Shown here: piece by piece, positions 1-5,523 of the stretch
How the letters are laid out: every line of letters starts with the position of its first letter
Numbering within the stretch: position 1 is the first letter of the stretch
Assembly (NCBI GenBank): GCA_030636245.1
Contig: DAOVXI010000071.1
Span: 1 to 8,093, forward strand
Direction: 5' to 3'
DNA: 8,093 bases
Source: Deltaproteobacteria bacterium
Lineage (GTDB): Bacteria; Desulfobacterota; GWC2-55-46; DRQE01
Translations under genes and position numbers: made by a program
Notes under the pieces: model-generated
What the model was told of the DNA's origin: nothing
Databases searched by the model: none
Seen by the model: only the letters and a program-made list of their open reading frames with translations

Positions 1-263
1 TGAAGTTCAATGAAATCGTCAAAGATCTCTTCAATATAATCAAGAGTATATGGCCTTTGCGGATGACGCGCCACAAGGGTTATCTGCCAGGGGGTAAGGT
101 TTGAGTAGATCTCATTTATGAGCTTCTCTTTTTTCCTCTCAAGCTTCTCTATCTCGGCGAGATTGACCTCAGCACCCTTGGAGTTATAGTGCCTCATCTC
201 ATAGATCTGTTTCTCTATGTCATCTATCGGTTTTTCAAAATCTCTGGAATGGAGGTTACTCAT
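1..263 (-). CDS. accA: Acetyl-CoA carboxylase carboxyltransferase subunit alpha, N-terminal part (runs off the window)
   Basis: AccA pairs with AccD to move the carboxyl group from carboxybiotin-BCCP to acetyl-CoA, giving malonyl-CoA, the first committed step of fatty acid synthesis in the cytoplasm. Only residues 1-87 are here. The N-terminus has the DFEKPIDDIEKQI helix (residues 8-20), a charged helical stretch (residues 38-50), and then the family signature LTPWQ..LVARHPQRPYTLDYI (about residues 56-77) followed by FDDFIEL, where other AccA proteins continue into the crotonase-like core. The ATG at 263 is chosen because an in-frame TAA lies just upstream (279-281) and an AAGGA sequence sits 12 bases before it, a rather long spacing. 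The gene starts 58 bases after the dnaE stop on the same strand. dnaE-accA is a common bacterial gene order, so co-transcription is likely. The gap is AT-rich and I see no convincing promoter or terminator in it. Confidence 0.95.
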   Translation of the reverse strand, partial: MSNLHSRDFEKPIDDIEKQIYEMRHYNSKGAEVNLAEIEKLERKKEKLINEIYSNLTPWQITLVARHPQRPYTLDYIEEIFDDFIEL

Positions 264-275
264 ATGATTGGTTGA

Positions 276-280
276 TCCTT
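276..280 (-). promoter_or_regulatory. Candidate ribosome binding site of accA (AAGGA)
   Basis: On the minus strand AAGGA lies 12 bases upstream of the accA ATG. The spacing is longer than the optimum. It is the only purine-rich match between the upstream in-frame stop and the start. Confidence 0.5.
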
Positions 281-321
281 AAATTATTTATTGAAAACCC
301 TATCTTACAACAAAAAGCTAA

Positions 322-3300
322 TCATGTAAACCTAATTTCAGCGCCCTTTATTAAGTCCTTTAACTTATCAACTACCTCTATCGAGGGCTCGACCGTAAGC
401 TCTTCCGAGAAGCCTTGCACAACCTCCCTGCCGTCATCAAACAGGATATGAAGAAAAATAGGGGAAGGCCCCGGGTTATCGGTTATGATATCCTTGATGG
501 CATTGAACACCTCAATGCCGAGCACATTTTCATTCGCCTCTATATGTGTTTTTCTGATCTTATTCTTTGAAGCATCACTCAGGTACATCACATCCAGTGC
601 TATCAGCTTTACCGCCTCGGCCTCGGCAAAATCTCCCTCCCCGCGGCCACCCTGGGAGTCCTTCTCCACCTTTGCGGTAAGCAAAAGCGGCAGTTCAGAG
701 GAAAGCTCCTCTATGTGCTTAGTGTACAGGTCAGAGAAAACAACGACCTCGACCCCGCCAAAGGTATCCTCAACACGCATAAAGGCCATGCGTGCACCCT
801 TCTTCGTCATTGTCTCTCTTTTCTCCGTCACGACACAGGCCAGCGCCACCTCATCACCTTGGCGCCTCTCCTTTAGCGACTCGGTCGTGACATTGGAAAA
901 TGTCTTTATCTCATGCTCATAGGAAAGAAGCGGGTGGCTTGAGATATAAAAACCAAGGGTCTCCTTCTCAAATAAAAGAAGTTCCCGCTCATCCCACTCC
1001 GGAACCGCGCCTCCATTGCCGTTACCGTTGCCAGGTAACGACGAACCCATGGCAGGCGAAGATGTATCGAACAAAGAGCTCTGCCCTATCTCTCTGTCAC
1101 GCTGGGCCCCCTGCGCAAGCTCCATCTCGCCACTCAGGCTATCAAACATAAAAGCCCTGCTGTCCTCGCCAAGGCTATCAAGGGCACCGCACTTTATGAG
1201 GCTTTCTATTACCTTCTTATTTACCTTCCTTGAGTCTATCCTCGCGAGAAAATCCTGCAGCGAAGTAAAGTGATCTCCACTGTCCCGTGCGCTCAGAATA
1301 TTCTCTATGGCTGCTGTGCCTACGTTCTTGACGGCGGCTAAGCCAAAACGGATATCGCTTCCGTGAACGGTAAAGTTTATGGCACTTGTATTTATATCCG
1401 GGGGCAACACCTCTATCCCGCTCAAGCGGCAGTCCCCTATGTACTTCATTATCTTGTCCGCATCCCCCATGTTGCTTGAAAGGAGCGCGGCCATGAACTC
1501 TGTGGGATAATGCGTCTTGAGGTATGCGGTCTGATACGCGATCAAAGCATATGCGGCGCTGTGACTCTTGTTAAAACCGTAACCGGCAAAGTGCTCCATC
1601 AGGTCGAATATCTTCTCGGCTTTTTTCTTTGGTATCTTTTTCTTCTCTGCGCCAGTGAGGAACTTGCTTCTCTGCTCCATCATAACCTCGGGTACTTTCT
1701 TACCCATCGCTTTACGAAGCACGTCGGCGTCTCCCGGGGTGTAACCCGCGAGCACGCGAGCTATGTTCATGACCTGTTCCTGATAGACCATGACGCCGTA
1801 TGTGTTCTCAAGTATGTCCTTAAGCTCGGGGACCTCGAAGCTTATCTTCTTAAGCCCGTGCTTGCCCTTGATATAGTCATCGACCATGCCGCTTTGCAGA
1901 GGCCCCGGACGATACAATGCAACGGCGGCTATCATGTCCTCGAAACTCTCCGGCTTAAGTTTCTTAAGCAGCTCCTTCATGCCGCTTGACTCAAGCTGGA
2001 ATATACCGTTAGTGTTTCCGGAGGCAACCAGCTCATATGTTTTTTTATCGACAACGGAGAGCGTATCAATATCTATATCAACACCCCTGCCACGTTTTAT
2101 CTCTTTTACGGCACGGTCTATGACGGTTATATTCTTAAGACCGAGAAAGTCGAATTTAACAAGCCCTATCTCCTCGACATCAGACATGGGAAACTGTGTC
2201 GTTACGACATTGTCCTTACCTCCGACAAAAAGAGGCAGGTACTCATCCAGCGGTTTATTGGCTATGACAAGCCCTGCGGCATGGGTCGAGGCATGACGAG
2301 GCAAGCCCTCAAGGGCAATGGCCGCCTCAATAAGTTCCTTAAAGCGTTCATCCTCGTCAATCAACGCCTTGAACCTCTTCTCTTCCTTCAAGGCTTTCTC
2401 AATTGTAATATCAAGCCTGTTGGGAACAAGCTTTGCGATCTTATCGACCTCTCCGTAAGGTATCTCAAGGACCCGTCCTACATCACGGATAACGGCCTTT
2501 GCCTTCATCTGACCGAAGGTTATTATCTGCGAGACGTTATCCCTTCCGTACTTCTCCGATACGTACTCAATGACCCTGTCCCTGCCCTCATAACAGAAGT
2601 CAATATCAATATCAGGAAGGCTTATCCTGTCGGGGTTAAGGAACCTTTCGAATAAAAGATTATATTTTATGGGATCAAGGTTGGTTATCTTGAGCGCGTA
2701 CGCCACGAGACTTCCGGCGGCACTTCCCCTGCCCGGGCCAACCGGTATGTCGTTATCCCGAGCGTATTTTATAAAGTCGGCAACGATCAGGAAGTAGCCC
2801 GGAAAGCCCATCCTCTTTATGACCTTTATCTCTTTCTCAAGCCGTTCATAGTAGGCGTACTTAATGCTCTCGTCTTTTTCATCCTTTAAGATAAGCTCCA
2901 GTCTTTTCTCAAGCCCTTCCTTTGTCTCCCGCTCAAAAAGGCTCTCGACCGTCTCCTCCTCGGGCAAAGGAAACTCAGGCAGGTGATGCTCACCGAAGGT
3001 AAGCTCAAGGTTGCACCTCTCGGCTATGAGAACGGTGTTCTCTGTAGCGCCGGGGAACTCCTTAAAGTCCTCTATCATCTCTTCGGGTGTTTTAAAGTAG
3101 AAGCTGTCACCGGAAAACTTCATCCTGTTGGGGTCATTCACCGTCTTGCCGGTTTGTACGCAAACGAGTATGTCGTGAAAACGGTGGTCTTCCTGGTTCA
3201 GGTAGTGACAATCATTTGTTGCGACAAGCGGCAGCCCTGTTGCTTTACTTATCTCAAGCATGCCTTTATTGACTTTATCCTGCTCGGGTATCGCGTTCTT

Positions 3301-3849
3301 CTGCACCTCAAGATAGAAGCGGTTGTTGTCGAATATCTCGGAGTACTCCTTTGCGCACTCTACTGCGCCGTCCATGTTTCCGGCGAGTATCTTTCGTGAT
3401 ATCTCACCGTGAAGGCACGCGCTAAGGGCGATAAGCCCTTCGTTATACTCTTTGAGTATCTCTTTGTCGACACGAGGCTTATAGTAAAAACCTTCCTTGT
3501 AGGCACGTGAAAGAAGTTTACATAGATTTATATAGCCCTTTGTGTTCTTAACCAGGAGCACAAGGTGAAAGGAGTTGCTCACCTCGGGGTCGCCTTTTGT
3601 TATGGGGCTCTTGTCGGTCCGTGCGCCGGGCGCGACATAGACCTCGGCTCCGATTATGGGCTTTACGCCGCTCTTACGTCCGAGCTTATAGAAGTCTATG
3701 GCACCGAAGATGTTGCCGTGGTCGGTCATGGCAACCGCCGGCATCTTAAGATCATGGGCACGCTGGAAAAGCTCCTTTGGTCTTATGGCACCGTCAAGGA
3801 GACTATACTGTGTGTGCAGATGAAGGTGAACAAAACGAGAATGTTTCAT
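322..3849 (-). CDS. dnaE: DNA polymerase III alpha subunit (replicative polymerase, DnaE1 type)
   Basis: This is the catalytic subunit of the chromosomal replicase, 1175 aa and close to the E. coli length. Seen in order: PHP domain (about 6-275, starting HLHLHTQYSLLDG); the polymerase palm with GPGRGSAAGS (371-380), PDIDIDF (412-418) and VKFDFLGL (564-571); a fingers region with the FNKSHSAAYALIAYQ stretch (759-773); a helix-hairpin-helix stretch (about 865-893); a clamp-binding motif QSSLFD (923-928); a Gly/Asn linker (about 936-948); and an OB fold (about 998-1085). Ungapped comparison with E. coli DnaE from memory places the catalytic aspartates at D413, D415 and D567. The PHP metal ligands H10, H12, D19, H44, E69, H95, C145, D213 and H215 all appear present, so intrinsic 3'-5' exonuclease activity is plausible. 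The ATG at 3849 matches the family N-terminus. It has no Shine-Dalgarno sequence. A TATGAT at 3861-3866 could be a -10 element, but no good -35 accompanies it. Followed by accA. Confidence 0.98.
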   Translation of the reverse strand: MKHSRFVHLHLHTQYSLLDGAIRPKELFQRAHDLKMPAVAMTDHGNIFGAIDFYKLGRKSGVKPIIGAEVYVAPGARTDKSPITKGDPEVSNSFHLVLLVKNTKGYINLCKLLSRAYKEGFYYKPRVDKEILKEYNEGLIALSACLHGEISRKILAGNMDGAVECAKEYSEIFDNNRFYLEVQKNAIPEQDKVNKGMLEISKATGLPLVATNDCHYLNQEDHRFHDILVCVQTGKTVNDPNRMKFSGDSFYFKTPEEMIEDFKEFPGATENTVLIAERCNLELTFGEHHLPEFPLPEEETVESLFERETKEGLEKRLELILKDEKDESIKYAYYERLEKEIKVIKRMGFPGYFLIVADFIKYARDNDIPVGPGRGSAAGSLVAYALKITNLDPIKYNLLFERFLNPDRISLPDIDIDFCYEGRDRVIEYVSEKYGRDNVSQIITFGQMKAKAVIRDVGRVLEIPYGEVDKIAKLVPNRLDITIEKALKEEKRFKALIDEDERFKELIEAAIALEGLPRHASTHAAGLVIANKPLDEYLPLFVGGKDNVVTTQFPMSDVEEIGLVKFDFLGLKNITVIDRAVKEIKRGRGVDIDIDTLSVVDKKTYELVASGNTNGIFQLESSGMKELLKKLKPESFEDMIAAVALYRPGPLQSGMVDDYIKGKHGLKKISFEVPELKDILENTYGVMVYQEQVMNIARVLAGYTPGDADVLRKAMGKKVPEVMMEQRSKFLTGAEKKKIPKKKAEKIFDLMEHFAGYGFNKSHSAAYALIAYQTAYLKTHYPTEFMAALLSSNMGDADKIMKYIGDCRLSGIEVLPPDINTSAINFTVHGSDIRFGLAAVKNVGTAAIENILSARDSGDHFTSLQDFLARIDSRKVNKKVIESLIKCGALDSLGEDSRAFMFDSLSGEMELAQGAQRDREIGQSSLFDTSSPAMGSSLPGNGNGNGGAVPEWDERELLLFEKETLGFYISSHPLLSYEHEIKTFSNVTTESLKERRQGDEVALACVVTEKRETMTKKGARMAFMRVEDTFGGVEVVVFSDLYTKHIEELSSELPLLLTAKVEKDSQGGRGEGDFAEAEAVKLIALDVMYLSDASKNKIRKTHIEANENVLGIEVFNAIKDIITDNPGPSPIFLHILFDDGREVVQGFSEELTVEPSIEVVDKLKDLIKGAEIRFT

Positions 3850-3925
3850 GGCAGTAGGTTATCATATTTTTATCGGTTTTGTGTAGCGGGAATTTTCATA
3901 TTCCAAGTGGTAAACGAAAAATGCG

Positions 3926-3967
3926 TCATTGGTAACTGAACAACAAAATATGTGTTTTTTTGATCAT
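3926..3967 (-). CDS. Possible 13-codon small ORF between the unknown gene and dnaE
   Basis: The reading is MIKKTHILLFSYQ followed by TGA. A strong AAGGAG ribosome binding site (3973-3978) starts two bases after the stop codon of the upstream gene and is spaced 5 bases from the ATG, so re-initiation by terminating ribosomes would be natural. The peptide resembles the start of a signal peptide (positive charges, then a short hydrophobic run), but it stops at once. After the TGA the frame reads only nine more codons to another stop. It could be a regulatory leader of dnaE, the remnant of a gene whose rest was deleted, or chance. No family is recognisable. The rest of the 129-base gap shows nothing else firm. 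Confidence 0.35.
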   Translation of the reverse strand: MIKKTHILLFSYQ

Positions 3968-3972
3968 TAGAA

Positions 3973-3978
3973 CTCCTT
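3973..3978 (-). promoter_or_regulatory. Strong Shine-Dalgarno sequence (AAGGAG) not used by an annotated long gene
   Basis: AAGGAG lies right behind the stop of the unknown gene and 5 bases before an ATG that opens only a 13-codon frame. It is a stronger site than that of dnaE, which starts about 120 bases further on and has none. Confidence 0.5.
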
Positions 3979-4638
3979 TCATGCTATGGTAAGGCCGCTT
4001 AACTTTGAAAGGGTCGTGGTGAGTGTCTCCGGGGTTATGACACTCAAGCCCATCTCAATGAGGTCAAGCCCGGTCTCGACCTCACTGCCTCTCTCCAGTG
4101 CCTCTTCTCTAAGGGTAATATATTTTTGAAAGAACTTGTCATTCGGGAAAACGCCATATTCATTCAACATGGTCCTTAATAGAGCGAACTCCGCCAGGTC
4201 ATGACGGAAAAAATCATCATAGATGGCGCTGAAGAGATCTTGGCTTGAGAGGTAATCAAAGCCGATAAAGGTTGCGTCCGCTGTAAGTAGCCTGAAGGCG
4301 TGATAATCCATCTGGGGCAGCTCCCTGTCACTCTCAACAACTAAGACACGGGGCTCCATCCCAAGCTCTTTGCAGCGTTTTACATAAGCGATAGTGAACT
4401 CGATGTCAGGTGCGGCGGCAATCGGGTAGGAAACGATATCACGTTCCTCATCCTCCCACTGATAATCGAACCAGAGGCGATGGGCCGTGTCGGTCAGCAC
4501 TCGTGAGGGTTCGTCTGTCGAGTATACGTCCTGGTTATCAAGAGGCCATGAGGGATAGGCTCCGATGCCTTTATACGGGCAATCCTCTGAGACAAGATGT
4601 TTTGAGGTGTCCTGAACTATCAAGCCGTTTGGAACCAT
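3979..4638 (-). CDS. Conserved-looking hypothetical protein, about 219 aa, function unknown
   Basis: I do not recognise this family. The product is acidic and soluble-looking, with no signal peptide or membrane segment. It has a Tyr/Trp/Asp-rich N-terminal third (AYPSWPLDNQDVYSTDEP, then RLWFDYQWEDEERD), a likely alpha/beta middle (DIEFTIAYVKRCKELGMEPRVLVVES, written here as two adjoining parts around ELG), a FIGFDYLSSQDLFSAIYDDFF segment, and a helical C-terminus ending in SKLSGLTIA. No cysteine or histidine metal motif and no nucleotide-binding loop is seen. The frame can open at a GTG at 4650, but the ATG at 4638 is preferred. The run of G bases at 4643-4648 then serves as its ribosome binding site, whereas nothing suitable precedes the GTG. 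The gene begins about 49 bases after the DtxR-FeoA regulator on the same strand, so it may be co-transcribed with the iron genes, but the sequence gives no functional link to iron. Confidence 0.8.
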   Translation of the reverse strand: MVPNGLIVQDTSKHLVSEDCPYKGIGAYPSWPLDNQDVYSTDEPSRVLTDTAHRLWFDYQWEDEERDIVSYPIAAAPDIEFTIAYVKRCKELGMEPRVLVVESDRELPQMDYHAFRLLTADATFIGFDYLSSQDLFSAIYDDFFRHDLAEFALLRTMLNEYGVFPNDKFFQKYITLREEALERGSEVETGLDLIEMGLSVITPETLTTTLSKLSGLTIA

Positions 4639-4642
4639 GCCG

Positions 4643-4648
4643 CCCCCC
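4643..4648 (-). promoter_or_regulatory. G-run acting as ribosome binding site and deciding the start of the unknown gene
   Basis: Six consecutive G bases on the minus strand end 4 bases before the ATG at 4638. They overlap the alternative GTG start at 4650-4648, which itself has only T-rich sequence upstream. Confidence 0.45.
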
Positions 4649-4687
4649 ACGAAAAAGATTTAAAAAGATACTAAGGTTAAATTTATC

Positions 4688-5347
4688 TTACCTTACATAA
4701 ACCTCTTTTACAATATCAGGATCAAGGGCAAGGGTTGTCTCACCTATTTCAATAACAAAAGCAGGTTTTTTCTGGATGAGCTTTACAATGCTTCCCGGCA
4801 CAAGCCCCATGTTGCCAAGCTTGTCTATTCGTTTCGTAACGGTCGGCACGATATATACTATCCTTACATTCAGCCCGACGGGAGCTTCCGTGAGCGGTCT
4901 TACCAGCGGAGCTATCTCTGAGGCGGCCTTAATGCAGCACTCGCCCTTGGGTATAGCGAGGCCATGCGGACAGGTCGGAGGATGACCAAGTAGAGTGCAG
5001 ATAGAGTCGGTCACAACAGGTGAGAGAGAATGCTCGAAGCTGCAGGCATGAGTCTCAAGAATCTCATCATCCTCGACCTCAAGCACATCGGTTAGCAAAC
5101 GTTCGGCGAGCCTGTGCCGCCTTACTATACCCTCGGCACCCTTCTCGCCAAGCTCTGTAAGCGTTATCTTATCGCCATCCGTTACAACAAGCCCCAGATC
5201 CGCCATATAATCGATCGTCTGGCGGTCGCCTCCCGTACGCTTGATCTCATCCACGCAAAGAAGCTTTGCGATGGAGTTCTCCCCCTCTTCACGCTTTGCC
5301 CAGACAAACTCAAGTACCTCATCTATTGCTCTTTGATCTATACCCAT
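4688..5347 (-). CDS. DtxR/MntR-family metal-dependent regulator with C-terminal FeoA domain
   Basis: This is a metal-sensing transcriptional regulator, 219 aa. Residues 1-75 form a winged-helix region (QTIDYMADLGLVVTDGDKITLTELGEKG is the recognition helix and wing part). Residues 75-140 form the metal-binding and dimerisation domain: RRHRLAERLL supplies H78 and E82, and THACSFEHSLS supplies H100, C102, E105 and H106. These match the DtxR ancillary ligands (H79, E83, H98) and primary ligands (C102, E105, H106). A GHPPTCPHG...GECC segment (121-138) adds C126, H128, C137 and C138, which are absent from classical DtxR. Residues about 148-218 are a FeoA/SH3-like domain (LGNMGLVPGSIVKLI, ...TLALDPDIVKEVYV). 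The start is secure: GGAGG lies 8 bases before the ATG. It sits downstream of feoB on the same strand with no FeoA gene elsewhere in view, so the FeoA module may serve as metal sensor, FeoB contact, or both. Fe or Mn specificity cannot be told from sequence; context favours iron. Confidence 0.92.
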   Translation of the reverse strand: MGIDQRAIDEVLEFVWAKREEGENSIAKLLCVDEIKRTGGDRQTIDYMADLGLVVTDGDKITLTELGEKGAEGIVRRHRLAERLLTDVLEVEDDEILETHACSFEHSLSPVVTDSICTLLGHPPTCPHGLAIPKGECCIKAASEIAPLVRPLTEAPVGLNVRIVYIVPTVTKRIDKLGNMGLVPGSIVKLIQKKPAFVIEIGETTLALDPDIVKEVYVR

Positions 5348-5355
5348 ACCGTTAT

Positions 5356-5360
5356 CCTCC
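5356..5360 (-). promoter_or_regulatory. Ribosome binding site of the DtxR-FeoA gene (GGAGG)
   Basis: GGAGG lies 8 bases upstream of the ATG at 5347. It comes two bases after the TAG that ends the duplicated feoB 3' fragment. That fragment therefore sits exactly where a translationally coupled upstream feoB gene would end. Confidence 0.85.
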
Positions 5361-5362
5361 GT

Positions 5363-5437
5363 CTAAAGATTTACATTAAGTGTTCTAAGTACTAAATTTA
5401 AAACAGCACCCACCAGGATGGCAAAGGGGAATATAAA
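5363..5437 (-). pseudogene. Remnant of a second feoB copy: last 24 codons plus stop
   Basis: In sense with feoB, this segment reads FIFPFAILVGAVLNLVLRTL, then NVNL and TAG, against FIFPFAILVGTVLNFVLRTL, then NVAL and TAG at the true feoB end. Over 75 bp, 68 bases are identical. The seven differences are three adjacent bases in one codon (Ala to Asn), two synonymous changes, one Thr to Ala and one Phe to Leu, with no frame break. Upstream of 5438 all similarity to feoB ends abruptly. Its TAG is 15 bases before the regulator's ATG, with the ribosome binding site between, the spacing expected of an original feoB-regulator junction. I infer that a feoB copy formerly adjacent to the regulator was lost except for its 3' end, or that a rearrangement copied this end. 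A GTG at 5446 would open a 27-codon frame through it. Confidence 0.8.
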
Positions 5438-5523
5438 TTTACCCACCTCTAAAGTGCTACGTTAAGTGTTCTAAGTACAAAATTTAAAACAGTACCCACC
5501 AGGATGGCGAAGGGGAATATAAA
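5363..5523 (-). repeat. Imperfect direct repeat of 75 bp, offset 86 bp (5363-5437 and 5449-5523)
   Basis: The two arms match at 68 of 75 positions. Mismatches are at 5369-5371, 5375, 5393, 5407 and 5423 and at the same sites plus 86. One arm is the genuine 3' end of feoB and the other lies in the gap before the regulator gene. Eleven unrelated bases separate them. Slippage or recombination between the arms would delete 86 bp and swap the feoB C-terminus for the variant one without breaking the gene. Confidence 0.9.

Noticed and set aside
264..321. Weak promoter-like TTGTTG and TAAATA pair between dnaE and accA
   Set aside because: Each hexamer matches consensus at only three of six bases in an AT-rich gap, which is expected by chance.
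485..922. Long open frames on the plus strand inside dnaE, feoB and fur (also for example 1510-1989, 2983-3399, 3565-3939, 5765-6073)
   Set aside because: Each lies antisense to a gene with unmistakable family motifs, and the translations show no domain, ribosome binding site or neighbour logic of their own.
3850..3889. Promoter for dnaE with -10 TATGAT at 3861-3866
   Set aside because: The -10 is good but the region 16-18 bases upstream has no resemblance to TTGACA and there is no extended -10, so it is recorded only in the dnaE entry.
4639..4650. GTG at 4650 as start of the unknown gene, and the G-run as a phase-variation tract
   Set aside because: Nothing resembling a ribosome binding site precedes the GTG, and six G bases is too short to argue for slippage. 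The run is better explained as the ribosome binding site of the ATG at 4638.
4651..4690. Hairpin AAGATA...TATCTT followed by T bases after the DtxR-FeoA gene as an intrinsic terminator, and a TAAGGTTAA resembling half a DtxR box
   Set aside because: The six-pair stem is AT-rich with a 13-base loop and would be unstable. The second half of a DtxR operator is absent.
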